Below are positions 27,397 to 35,824 of a stretch of 64,000 nucleotides of DNA, piece by piece (within the stretch, counting starts at the first letter, position 1; each line of letters opens with the position of its first letter). The stretch is from the NCBI RefSeq assembly GCF_004362245.1, contig NZ_SNWM01000003.1, positions 372,001-436,000 on the forward strand, written 5' to 3'. The stretch is from Pedobacter duraquae (GTDB lineage: Bacteria; Bacteroidota; Bacteroidia; Sphingobacteriales; Sphingobacteriaceae). A program made the position numbers and the translations under genes. The notes under the pieces are model-generated. The model was not told where the DNA came from, searched no databases, and saw only the letters and a program-made list of their open reading frames with translations.

Positions 27397-28122
27397 TTAT
27401 TTATAACCTTCATCGTCAGATCTGGATTTTTTAACTTCCGCTCTTCCGGCAACACAAATTACAAATTCTCCCTTTAAGATATTGTTGGTGTAGTATGATT
27501 TTATTTCACTAACTGTGCCACGAATGGTTTCCTCATAGAGCTTTGTTAGTTCTCTGCTCACTGAGGCCTGACGATCGGCTCCGAAATAAGTCTCAAATTC
27601 TTCCAGTGTTTTTAACAGGCGGTGTGGGCTTTCATAAAGGATAATGGTACGTTCCTCTTCGGCCAGTTTTTTCAATCGTGTCTGTCTTCCTTTTTTTACG
27701 GGGAGAAAGCCCTCGAATACAAAGGCGTCTGTAGGGAGACCGGAATTTACCAATGCGGGAACAAATGCCGTGGCGCCTGGCAGGCACTCTACTTCAAGAT
27801 CGTGCTTAAGCACTTCCCGTACCAGAAAGAAACCTGGGTCTGAGATGGCGGGTGTTCCGGCATCAGAAATCAGTGCGACGTTCTGCCCGGCCAACAAAAA
27901 CCGTATAATCTCTGATGTTGCCTTATGTTCATTATGCTGGTGATGGGAATACGCTTTTTTATCGATGCCAAAATGCTTCAGCAAGGGCGCGCTGGTGCGC
28001 GTATCCTCCGCCAGGATAACATCTGCCTCCTTTAAAATCCGTATTGCCCTGAAGGTCATGTCTTCCAGGTTCCCAATGGGTGTGGGCACCAGAAATAGCT
28101 TGCCGCTCGTGTTATTCTCCAA
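27397..28122 (-). CDS. rsmI: 16S rRNA (cytidine-1402-2'-O)-methyltransferase
   Basis: SAM-dependent 2'-O-methylation of C1402 in 16S rRNA. 241 aa tetrapyrrole-methylase fold: FLVPTPIGNLEDMTFRAI at the N-terminus, LAEDTRTSAPLLKHF, ALISDAGTPAISDPG (SAM loop), and ILYESPHRLLKTLEE. Slightly shorter than E. coli RsmI at the C-terminus, as usual in this phylum. First gene of the operon leading to lnt; divergent from serS with 32 nt between starts. Confidence 0.95.
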   Translation of the reverse strand: MENNTSGKLFLVPTPIGNLEDMTFRAIRILKEADVILAEDTRTSAPLLKHFGIDKKAYSHHQHNEHKATSEIIRFLLAGQNVALISDAGTPAISDPGFFLVREVLKHDLEVECLPGATAFVPALVNSGLPTDAFVFEGFLPVKKGRQTRLKKLAEEERTIILYESPHRLLKTLEEFETYFGADRQASVSRELTKLYEETIRGTVSEIKSYYTNNILKGEFVICVAGRAEVKKSRSDDEGYK

Positions 28123-28130
28123 ACTCTTGT

Positions 28131-28138
28131 TATCTTTG
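28131..28138 (+). promoter_or_regulatory. -7 promoter element of serS
   Basis: TATCTTTG fits TAnnTTTG, 16 nt before the serS ATG. Confidence 0.55.
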
Positions 28139-28154
28139 GTGAAAAAATAAAATA

Positions 28155-29426
28155 ATGTTGCAAGTTAACTATATCCGCGAAAATAGAGAGAAAGTTTTAG
28201 AACGCTTAGGGGCTCGTAATTTCAAACAGACTGAAATTATTGATCAGATCATTCAGTTAGATGAAGAACGCAAACAATCCCAGACTTCTTTAGATAATTT
28301 ATCGGCTATCGCGAATTCCAGTGCAAAACAGATTGGTGAGCTGATGCGTACTGGCAATAAAGAGGCTGCAGATAAGCTTAAAGCTGAGACAACATCAAAT
28401 AAAGAAGCCATCAAGAGTTACGGTGAACAGCTTGCAGCACTTGAAGAAAAGTTATTTAGCCTGATCGTTCAGGTTCCTAATATTCCAAACGAACTGGTGA
28501 AACCTGGTGTTGGTGCTGAAGACAATGAAGAAGTATACCTCCATGGTGAGCCGGCTCAACTTGGCGAACATGCTTTGCCGCATTGGGAACTGGCAGCAAA
28601 ATATGATATCATTGATTTTGAATTGGGTGTTAAAATTACAGGGGCAGGTTTCCCGGTGTATAAAGGTAAAGGTGCAAAGCTACAGCGCGCACTGATTAAT
28701 TTTTTCCTGGACCACGCTACGGCACAAGGCTACCGCGAAATGCAGGTTCCACATATGGTTAATGAAGCCTCTGGCTTCGGTACCGGTCAGCTTCCAGATA
28801 AAGAAGGACAGATGTATCATGCGGGGGTAGATAACTTATACCTGATCCCTACTGCAGAGGTTCCGGTAACTAACCTGTACAGGGATGTTATTCTCAAAGA
28901 AGACGAATTACCAGTTAAGAATACTGCTTATACACCTTGCTTCCGCCGTGAAGCTGGATCTTATGGTGCACATGTACGCGGACTTAATCGATTGCATCAA
29001 TTCGATAAAGTTGAGGTGGTGCAGATCGTTCATCCGGAGAAATCTTATCAGGTTTTGGAAGAGATGAGCAGCTACGTGCAGTCCTTGTTGCAGGAACTTG
29101 GTCTACATTATCGCGTATTACGTTTATGTGGCGGAGATATGGGCTTTACGTCGGCTATGACTTATGATATGGAGGTGTGGAGTGCTGCGCAACAACGCTG
29201 GCTGGAGGTTTCTTCTGTTTCCAATTTCGAAACCTATCAAGCAAACCGCCTGAAACTGCGTTTCAAAGGAAATACCGGGAAAACACAATTGGCGCATACC
29301 TTAAATGGAAGTGCCTTGGCATTGCCACGTATAGTAGCTTCGATACTTGAAAACTATCAGACTGATAAAGGAATCAAAATTCCAGAGGCGTTGGTCAAAT
29401 ATACCGGCTTCGAATACATTGATTAA
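28155..29426 (+). CDS. serS: Seryl-tRNA synthetase
   Basis: Class II aminoacyl-tRNA synthetase charging tRNA-Ser. 423 aa. N-terminal antiparallel coiled-coil arm (about residues 30-105) binds the long variable arm. The catalytic core shows motif 2 CFRREAGSYGAHVRGLNRLH and motif 3 in NGSALALPRIVASILE. LIPTAEVPVTNLYRD is also family-typical. Monocistronic with its own -7 box and a strong terminator. Confidence 0.98.
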   Translation: MLQVNYIRENREKVLERLGARNFKQTEIIDQIIQLDEERKQSQTSLDNLSAIANSSAKQIGELMRTGNKEAADKLKAETTSNKEAIKSYGEQLAALEEKLFSLIVQVPNIPNELVKPGVGAEDNEEVYLHGEPAQLGEHALPHWELAAKYDIIDFELGVKITGAGFPVYKGKGAKLQRALINFFLDHATAQGYREMQVPHMVNEASGFGTGQLPDKEGQMYHAGVDNLYLIPTAEVPVTNLYRDVILKEDELPVKNTAYTPCFRREAGSYGAHVRGLNRLHQFDKVEVVQIVHPEKSYQVLEEMSSYVQSLLQELGLHYRVLRLCGGDMGFTSAMTYDMEVWSAAQQRWLEVSSVSNFETYQANRLKLRFKGNTGKTQLAHTLNGSALALPRIVASILENYQTDKGIKIPEALVKYTGFEYID

Positions 29427-29441
29427 TAAAATAGAAGACAT

Positions 29442-29478
29442 AAAAAAAGGCCCTGAATTTGTTCAGAGGCCTTTTTTT
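29442..29478. terminator. Bidirectional terminator between serS and the 104-aa gene
   Basis: A-run, then stem GGCC-CTGAA / TTCAG-a-GGCC with a TTTG loop and one bulge, then seven T. Both strands carry a T-run, so it serves serS (+) and the convergent gene (-). Confidence 0.9.
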
Positions 29479-29493
29479 ATGTTGTGACCGATA

Positions 29494-29808
29494 CTATAAG
29501 ATTAGGATCAATAATAAGATGATGATGATAATAGCACCTACAGAAAGATAAACACCTCCACCCATTGCACGGGCCTGGCTTTTCATTTCTCTAAGTTCTT
29601 TGCGCAATTCTTTTTTCTCAGCTCTAGATAAATGAGATTTATCCATATGTCTGATTTCTTCCACACGATTGGTGATTCTTGTCAGTTGTGCTTGTTGTTC
29701 AACAGTAAGCTCAGTTTTGTTTTTGTCAGTTTTGTCTGCTGCCATAACGCTGCTTGCACTGATACTGAACATGAATACGAGTGCCAGGGAGTAAAGTAAT
29801 TTTTTCAT
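29494..29808 (-). CDS. Small exported protein with C-terminal TM helix, unknown
   Basis: A 104-aa protein: signal peptide KKLLYSLALVFMFSISASSVMA, a charged helical middle (DKSHLSRAEKKELRKELREM, likely coiled), and a C-terminal hydrophobic helix (GAIIIIILLLILIL). I start at ATG 29808; a longer in-frame start at 29877 would put 23 residues before the signal peptide and overlaps the terminator of the upstream gene. Similar short proteins are frequent in Sphingobacteriaceae and have no assigned role. Topology suggests a small envelope protein anchored at its C-terminus. Confidence 0.72.
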   Translation of the reverse strand: MKKLLYSLALVFMFSISASSVMAADKTDKNKTELTVEQQAQLTRITNRVEEIRHMDKSHLSRAEKKELRKELREMKSQARAMGGGVYLSVGAIIIIILLLILIL

Positions 29809-29844
29809 ATGATTTTTAAGTTTTATTGATACACCCATAAATAA

Positions 29845-29872
29845 CAAAAAACCTACCAGAACGCTGGTAGGT
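29845..29872 (-). terminator. Intrinsic terminator of the SIMPL gene
   Basis: Minus strand: stem ACCTACCAG / CTGGTAGGT with a 4-nt loop, then six T. It lies 164 nt after the SIMPL stop codon and directly before the 104-aa gene. Confidence 0.85.
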
Positions 29873-30035
29873 TTCAATGTTGTTTCGAAAGACTATTGCT
29901 GAAAAGGCGCTTAAAACGTGTTTAAATAAGGATTATTTTCCTGAGTATTAATTTAAGCAACTTTATTTCTTTGGTTTTGATGGTTAAACAAAAGGTTTTG
30001 TGTTGCAAAAACTGTATAGTCTTTTGAACAGTACC

Positions 30036-30734
30036 TTATTTAATTTCAAAAACGACATTCATGGTGTAGCTCAATTTTATCTTCTTGAAATCTAGTTCCG
30101 GCGCACTTTGAACGTCTGCACTTGCAGATTTCATCATCATATTAACACGGTACATCGGCTGCGGATATTGCTCATTGCTTACCTCCTGGATATCAATTGC
30201 AGGCCAAAGCTTGTCGCCAAGCGCTGCAGTCAGGTAAGTTGCTTTATCTTTTGCTGCCAATAATGCTTTAACCTTAAGTTCTTTTTTCAAACCTTCGATT
30301 TTAGAATACTCGTAGCTGTCGATATTTGTAGAAGCAATTCCTTTAGGATCTATTGCGCCAATAATTGCGTTGAACTTATTCAGGTCGGTTACCTTAAGTT
30401 TATATTGCTTGCTCGCTAAAAATTCAGGATTCTTTTTTTTCTCAGTTATGGTCATGTAGCTCGACAGACTGTTGACAGTAAGGCTTTCTTTTGGTATGCC
30501 TGCATTTTGAACCGCGGTATACAACTGATTTTCCAATTCAGTAATATCTACTCTTTTCTTGCTGTTACCATCTTTTAGATACTCCTGTAAAGAGATACCG
30601 ATATAAATAATATCTGGTGTTACTTCTTGTTCTGCGGTACCGCTTACGCTGATCTTTTTTCTTAAATCTACTGTTTGTGCCATGGCGCCTACACTTAGTA
30701 AGGCAACGAAAGCAAGTGTGAATAATCTTTTCAT
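30036..30734 (-). CDS. SIMPL-domain (DUF541) periplasmic protein
   Basis: A 232-aa exported protein: signal KRLFTLAFVALLSVGAMAQ, then a SIMPL/DUF541 domain starting KISVSGTAEQEVTPDI (the family's G-x-A/E-x-V-x-PD pattern). It includes the segment LKVKALLAAKDKATYLTAALG, where relatives have KA-x-DA-x-KA-x-LA. Related proteins such as E. coli YggE have been linked to oxidative-stress tolerance and form ring-shaped channels or assemblies; the role here is unproven. It is followed by a terminator and no operon partner. Confidence 0.88.
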   Translation of the reverse strand: MKRLFTLAFVALLSVGAMAQTVDLRKKISVSGTAEQEVTPDIIYIGISLQEYLKDGNSKKRVDITELENQLYTAVQNAGIPKESLTVNSLSSYMTITEKKKNPEFLASKQYKLKVTDLNKFNAIIGAIDPKGIASTNIDSYEYSKIEGLKKELKVKALLAAKDKATYLTAALGDKLWPAIDIQEVSNEQYPQPMYRVNMMMKSASADVQSAPELDFKKIKLSYTMNVVFEIK

Positions 30735-30822
30735 AATTGTATGATTTGTGTATTTACCCCCTTGATGTAAATATCATACCAATTCCATAAACAAGATGAA
30801 ATATATTTTTAATCACTGTAGA

Positions 30823-31425
30823 TTAGTCTTCAACTATCTCATTATTAATCCCTATTTCGTCTTTTACTTCTTCCTTAAAATAGCTTTTTTGGAAAACAAG
30901 GATCAGAATTACGCCTAAAGAGATTGCTGCATCAGCAATATTAAATACCGGACGGAAGAAGATGTAATCTTCGCCTCCCCAGATAGGCAGCCATTTTGGA
31001 AATACGCCTTCAAGTAATGGGAAATAGAGCATGTCTACCACGCGGCCGTGAAATAGGCCGGCATAACCATAGATCACACCATAGAATACCGAGTCAATGA
31101 TATTTCCGAGTGCACCAGCAAAGATCAGTGCAACGTTAAGAATCAGTCCGCGGTGATATTTTTTGTCGATCAGATAATACAGTGCGTAACCGATACCTGC
31201 AACAGCGGCGATCCTAAAAAGAGAAAGGGCAAGTTTGCCAAACTCTCCACCGAACTCGAGGCCAAAGGCCATACCATTATTTTCTGTGAAGTGGATAATG
31301 AACCAATGACCAAGAATTTTAAATTCCTGGCCAATGAACATGTTTGTTTTAATCCAGGTCTTCAGGACCTGGTCAATTAGTAATACTAAAAAAATAACCA
31401 ATACAGGTTTAGTGTACCCTTTCAT
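30823..31425 (-). CDS. lspA: Lipoprotein signal peptidase (signal peptidase II)
   Basis: Aspartyl protease of the inner membrane that cuts prolipoproteins before the lipidated Cys. 200 aa, four membrane helices. The catalytic aspartates lie in GNIIDSVFYG and FNIADAAISLG; HFTENNGMAFG is the conserved N-terminal loop. The loop between helices 3 and 4 is longer than in E. coli (GRVVDMLYFPLLEGVFPKWL), usual for Bacteroidota. Its ATG shares one base with the stop of the dksA-like gene (TAATG), so it is the third gene of ileS-dksA-lspA. Confidence 0.97.
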   Translation of the reverse strand: MKGYTKPVLVIFLVLLIDQVLKTWIKTNMFIGQEFKILGHWFIIHFTENNGMAFGLEFGGEFGKLALSLFRIAAVAGIGYALYYLIDKKYHRGLILNVALIFAGALGNIIDSVFYGVIYGYAGLFHGRVVDMLYFPLLEGVFPKWLPIWGGEDYIFFRPVFNIADAAISLGVILILVFQKSYFKEEVKDEIGINNEIVED

Positions 31426-31808
31426 TATGCCTGCTTCAGTTTAGCTTCCATGCTTAACGTAGCATGCGGTACCGCGCGCAAACGTTCTTTCTGGATCAGT
31501 TTACCAGTTTCACGGCAAATGCCATATGTTTTGTTCTCGATACGCACCAGGGCAGCTTCAAGGTTGTCAATAAATTTCTTTTGACGGGCAGCAAGCTGAT
31601 TCAATTGCTCCTTCTCTAAAGTTGCAGAACCGTCCTCAAGCGTTTTATAGGTTCCTGAAGTATCTTCGGTACCATTAGAATTCGGGCTGCTTAAAGAGTT
31701 TGTTAATGACAGAAATTCTTCACGTGCCATGCGCACTTTTTCCTGTATCAGGTCTTTGAATTCCTGAAGCTCACTATCTGAATACCGAGTTTTTGTAGCT
31801 TTTTCCAT
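31425..31808 (-). CDS. TraR/DksA-family transcription factor with degraded zinc finger
   Basis: A 127-aa DksA-like protein: N-terminal helix pair (SDSELQEFKDLIQEKVRMAR and QLNQLAARQKKFIDNLEAAL) with the tip segment TLEDGSATLEKE, then a C-terminal globular part YGICRETGKLIQKERL. DksA enters the RNA polymerase secondary channel with ppGpp. The zinc finger is incomplete: only Cys98 remains; the other three cysteine positions read Thr101, Ser119 and Ala122. This pattern is like zinc-independent DksA2 proteins. It sits between ileS and lspA, an arrangement I know as conserved in Bacteroidota. DNA-independent RNAP binding is inferred. Confidence 0.88.
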   Translation of the reverse strand: MEKATKTRYSDSELQEFKDLIQEKVRMAREEFLSLTNSLSSPNSNGTEDTSGTYKTLEDGSATLEKEQLNQLAARQKKFIDNLEAALVRIENKTYGICRETGKLIQKERLRAVPHATLSMEAKLKQA

Positions 31809-31814
31809 GTTTAA

Positions 31815-34800
31815 TTATAGTTTGGTAATCGAAATTTGTAGTTCAACATCATCGATTACAATTTTGTTTGCGTTAGTTAAGGTGTCGGTTAACTCCAGCT
31901 TTTCAGCTAAAATTTCCGAGCAAATGTATGCTTTATGCTGAGCCACCGCCTGCTCAATCAAATTATCCTTTTGTAAACTCACCGTTATGCGGTCAGTAAC
32001 TTCAAAGCCCAATTCCTTACGTAGGTTTTGAACCCTGTTGATCAGTTCTCTCGAAAGACCTTCCTGCTTCAGCTCCTCAGTAACGGTTACATCCAGTGCA
32101 ACGGTAAGGCTGCCCAGGTTTGTTACCTGCCATCCGGGGATGTCTTCGGCGATGATTTCAAGGTCGGTATTCGAAACCACATAGCTAGAATCTGTACCTG
32201 CATTACTGATTTTTATAGTCACTTCACCATTTTTCTCAAGCTCCGCGATCTGTGTCTGGTCAAGTCCTGTAATTGCATCTGCAACAAGTTTCATGTCTTT
32301 ACCAACCTTCGGTCCCAACGCCTTGAAATTAGGTTTTATTTTCTTTTTAATGAAACCTGCCGTGTCTGTAATGTACTCAATATTTTTGATATTCGTTTCC
32401 GAAAGTATCAGCTCTTTTACCAATTCTACGCGGTCAGCAAGTTTCTGGTCCAAAACAGGTATCAGGATCTTAGCTAAAGGCTGACGAACGTTGATGCTGC
32501 TCTTTTTGCGAAGCGATAACACCATTGATGATATATCTTGTGCCAACAACATTCTTTCATTCAGCTCCGTGTCAATCAGGGTCGCATCCGCGGTTTTCCA
32601 TAAGGTCAAATGCACAGATTCTGATTTCTCCACAGCGTTAACTGTCAGGTTTTGATATAGCCAGTCGGCGAAGAAAGGTGCTACCGGCGACATCAGTTGA
32701 GCGATTGAAGTAAGGCAAGTATATAGCGTTTCGTAAGCCGCTTTTTTATCATCGGTCATTTCTCCTTTCCAGAAGCGTCTGCGTGATAAACGGATATACC
32801 AGTTACTCAGATGTTCGTCAACGAAGTTCTGTATTGCCCTGGCCGCTTTAGTAGGCTCGTAGGTATTGTAACTCTCGTCAACTTCGTTGATCAGGGTTTG
32901 CAACATGGAAAGAATCCAACGGTCAAGTTCACTGCGTTCTGCTACCGGTGTTTCGTTGGCAGGATCGATCTCAAACTTGTCGATATTGGCATATAGCGCA
33001 AAGAAAGAATAGGTATTGTATAAGGTGCCGAAAAATTTCCTTCTAACCTCATCTAATCCATCCATGTTGAATTTCAGGTTATCCCATGGCGATGCATTGC
33101 TGATCATGTACCAACGGGTAGCATCGGCACTATAGGTGTCGATTGTGCTGAAAGGATCAACGCCGTTACCCAGGCGTTTTGACATTTTATTGCCGTTTTT
33201 GTCGAGCACAAGGCCGTTTGAAACGACATTTTTAAATGCTACACCGGCATTACCAGTCTTGGCATTTACTGCTTTGATCTCTTCACTGCTCTCGCTCAGC
33301 ATCACTGCAATAGCATGCAGGGTAAAGAACCAGCCGCGTGTCTGATCCACACCCTCAGCTATAAAGTCTGCAGGGTATGCATTTTCAAATTCCTCCTGGT
33401 TCTCAAAAGGGAAGTGCCATTGTGCATAAGGCATGGCCCCACTATCAAACCAAACGTCGATCATGTCAGCTTCACGAACCATGCGTTCGCCGGTATTTGA
33501 AACGAGGATCACATTGTCAACATATGGGCGGTGCATGTCTTTAAGCTCAAAGCCAGCATCCATAAAACCAGCATCAACAGCCTTTTTGATCTCTTCGTTC
33601 AGCTCAGCGATAGAACCGATGCATTTTTCTTCCAGGCCGTCTGCGGTACGCCAGATCGGTAGGGGTGTACCCCAGTATCTTGAGCGTGATAAATTCCAAT
33701 CCACCAGGTTTTCAAGCCAGTTGCCGAAACGACCAGTACCTGTAGATTCTGGTTTCCAGTTGATGGTTTTGTTTAATGCAACCATTTTTTCTTTCACTGC
33801 AGTGGTCCTGATAAACCAACTGTCTAATGGATAGTATAAAAGTGGCTTGTCAGTTCTCCAGCAGTGTGGGTAACTGTGTTCGTATTTCTTAACATCAAAC
33901 GCTTTATTATCCTCTTTAAGCTTGATGGCCAGGAGCACATCTGTCGACTTAAATTCAGGATCTTTACGCTGCTCGTCGCTGTAATATTCTTCTTTTACAT
34001 AGTAACCGGCAAAATCAGTGACCTCTGCAACAAACTTACCCTGCTTGTCTACAAGGGGTAGTTCGTTACCATTTTCGTCTTTGATCATTACGGCAGGAAT
34101 GCCACTTTCTTTGGCAACCCGGAAATCGTCTGCTCCAAAAACAGAAGCGATGTGAACGATACCCGTACCATCTTCTGTAGTTACATAATCTGCAGGAATC
34201 ACACGGAAAGCATTTTCTGTGAGTTCATCGCTGGTTACATAAGGCAGCAACTGGTTGTATTTTAAGCCTACCAGGTCAGCACCTTTAAATTCGGCAACGA
34301 CTGTCCATGGAATTAATTTATCACCGCCTTTATAAGTAGAGAAATCAAGATCCTGTGCTTCTTTTTTAAAGTGTTTAGCCACAAGGTCTTTCGCCAGAAT
34401 CACGTTTAGCGGGAGGTAAGTATACTGGTTAAAGGTTTTTACCTTAACGTAGTCGATTTTTTCTCCTACTGCCAAAGCACCATTAGAAGGCAATGTCCAT
34501 GGGGTAGTTGTCCAGGCAATGATCGCTGTTTCTTCTTCAGCATTGTCAAATACTACCGACAATAATGGGTGCTCCTGATCGCGTCTTAAAAAGAACTGCG
34601 CCGTGATAGACGTATCCTTCAACATCTTATAAGTACCTGGCTGGTTCAGCTCATGCGAGCTTAGTCCCGTTCCGGCAGCAGGCGAGTATGGCTGTACAGT
34701 GTATCCTTTATAGAGAAGCCCCTTGTCATAAAACGACTTCAGGATCCACCATAAGCTTTCAATATAATTGTTCTCGTAAGTAACGTAAGGATTTTCAAGG

Positions 34801-35228
34801 TCTACCCAGTAACCCATCTTTTCAGTCAGGTCATTCCAGATATCCGTGTAACGCATTACCTCTTCGCGACATGCCGCATTATATTCCTCAACACTGATCT
34901 TGACACCAATGTCGATCTTGGTAATGCCTAATTTTTTCTCAACAGCAAGCTCGATAGGAAGACCATGTGTATCCCATCCACCTTTGCGTTTAACCTGGTA
35001 ACCCTTAAGGGTTTTGTAACGGCAAAAGATATCCTTTATGGCACGGGCCATCACATGGTGAATACCAGGCATACCATTGGCTGAAGGCGGGCCTTCATAA
35101 AAAGTAAAAGGATTAGATTTTGGTCGGCTCGAAATGCTTTTCTCAAAGATGTTTTCCGATTTCCAAAACTCAAGGATCTCTTTCCCTATATTCGCCAGTT
35201 CTAATTGTTTAAATTCCCTATACATCAA
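31815..35228 (-). CDS. ileS: Isoleucyl-tRNA synthetase
   Basis: Class I synthetase, 1137 aa. HIGH-type motif GMPGIHHVMARA near the N-terminus (relatives have P-x-x-HxGH), CP1 editing domain (e.g. IAWTTTPWTLPSNGALAVG, DYVTTEDGTGIVHIA), KMSKS loop in GNKMSKRLGNG, anticodon-binding domain with DRWILSMLQTL. The long form with a C-terminal extension of about 150 residues resembles the eukaryote-like type. I did not see the zinc-binding Cys pattern at the C-terminus. First gene of the operon, with a -7 box 26 nt upstream of the ATG. No T-box leader is visible. Confidence 0.97.
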   Translation of the reverse strand: MMYREFKQLELANIGKEILEFWKSENIFEKSISSRPKSNPFTFYEGPPSANGMPGIHHVMARAIKDIFCRYKTLKGYQVKRKGGWDTHGLPIELAVEKKLGITKIDIGVKISVEEYNAACREEVMRYTDIWNDLTEKMGYWVDLENPYVTYENNYIESLWWILKSFYDKGLLYKGYTVQPYSPAAGTGLSSHELNQPGTYKMLKDTSITAQFFLRRDQEHPLLSVVFDNAEEETAIIAWTTTPWTLPSNGALAVGEKIDYVKVKTFNQYTYLPLNVILAKDLVAKHFKKEAQDLDFSTYKGGDKLIPWTVVAEFKGADLVGLKYNQLLPYVTSDELTENAFRVIPADYVTTEDGTGIVHIASVFGADDFRVAKESGIPAVMIKDENGNELPLVDKQGKFVAEVTDFAGYYVKEEYYSDEQRKDPEFKSTDVLLAIKLKEDNKAFDVKKYEHSYPHCWRTDKPLLYYPLDSWFIRTTAVKEKMVALNKTINWKPESTGTGRFGNWLENLVDWNLSRSRYWGTPLPIWRTADGLEEKCIGSIAELNEEIKKAVDAGFMDAGFELKDMHRPYVDNVILVSNTGERMVREADMIDVWFDSGAMPYAQWHFPFENQEEFENAYPADFIAEGVDQTRGWFFTLHAIAVMLSESSEEIKAVNAKTGNAGVAFKNVVSNGLVLDKNGNKMSKRLGNGVDPFSTIDTYSADATRWYMISNASPWDNLKFNMDGLDEVRRKFFGTLYNTYSFFALYANIDKFEIDPANETPVAERSELDRWILSMLQTLINEVDESYNTYEPTKAARAIQNFVDEHLSNWYIRLSRRRFWKGEMTDDKKAAYETLYTCLTSIAQLMSPVAPFFADWLYQNLTVNAVEKSESVHLTLWKTADATLIDTELNERMLLAQDISSMVLSLRKKSSINVRQPLAKILIPVLDQKLADRVELVKELILSETNIKNIEYITDTAGFIKKKIKPNFKALGPKVGKDMKLVADAITGLDQTQIAELEKNGEVTIKISNAGTDSSYVVSNTDLEIIAEDIPGWQVTNLGSLTVALDVTVTEELKQEGLSRELINRVQNLRKELGFEVTDRITVSLQKDNLIEQAVAQHKAYICSEILAEKLELTDTLTNANKIVIDDVELQISITKL

Positions 35229-35254
35229 TCCAGTATCTTCAAAAATTAAGGATG

Positions 35255-35262
35255 CAAAGTTA
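35255..35262 (-). promoter_or_regulatory. -7 promoter element of ileS-dksA-lspA
   Basis: Minus strand TAACTTTG fits TAnnTTTG; it ends 26 nt before the ileS ATG. Confidence 0.55.
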
Positions 35263-35283
35263 AGGTTTTGAAATGAAAAATAG

Positions 35284-35291
35284 TAGCTTTG
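35284..35291 (+). promoter_or_regulatory. -7 promoter element of the 94-aa membrane protein gene
   Basis: TAGCTTTG fits TAnnTTTG; back to back with the ileS promoter. It lies downstream of the in-frame ATG 35273, so the true start is the later ATG 35375, giving a leader of about 75 nt. Confidence 0.5.
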
Positions 35292-35374
35292 TGCATAAAA
35301 TCAGACGCTACTCAGCTTGGTTTGATTTTTGTTCTTTAAGAAATGTTTCCTGGAGATCATTAACATCCAAAGCC

Positions 35375-35659
35375 ATGATAAAAATACTCAAACTTCAAAA
35401 AGCACTCATCTCTATTATCATCGGCGTACTTCTACTGGTGGGCTATCTCATTTTACGCGGACAAAAGAATGATTCCAGTATTTATATGCTGGAGGCATCC
35501 GGTGTATTCCTGATGCTGGGCGCTTTCTTATTCATGTATCCCATTTTATTTGCACGTAAAGACAGCGCGGGATGTGTTGAGCTGGATCCGGAACTTGATC
35601 CCGAGGCGGACTCTGAAGAGCCTTCACCGGTTGCTGATGAAGGTGTGCGGTTGCCTTAA
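35375..35659 (+). CDS. Small two-TM protein with acidic tail, unknown
   Basis: A 94-aa membrane protein: short basic N-terminus MIKILKLQKA, two hydrophobic segments (about residues 11-28 and 40-62), then an acidic tail (ELDPELDPEADSEEPSP). No domain recognised. An ATG 34 codons upstream is in frame, but the -7 box lies after it and the additional residues look non-coding, so I use ATG 35375. It is followed by 165 nt without a clear signal before the protease gene. Confidence 0.65.
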   Translation: MIKILKLQKALISIIIGVLLLVGYLILRGQKNDSSIYMLEASGVFLMLGAFLFMYPILFARKDSAGCVELDPELDPEADSEEPSPVADEGVRLP

Positions 35660-35824
35660 TTTTAAATTCCTGCAACCTTTCTTGAGCTCAACCCGTCTGG
35701 GGATAAACATCTATATGATAGTAAGCTCCAAATATTTTTTCAAGCTGTTAAAAAACGTTAATTCGATTCCATCAATGCGTGCCCATAGGGCAAAAAATAA
35801 TATCTTGCTTCATCCTAAATCTTT

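Noticed and set aside
28155..35228. T-box or other riboswitch before serS or ileS
   Set aside because: Leaders are about 10-20 nt, too short; promoter -7 boxes sit directly before the genes.
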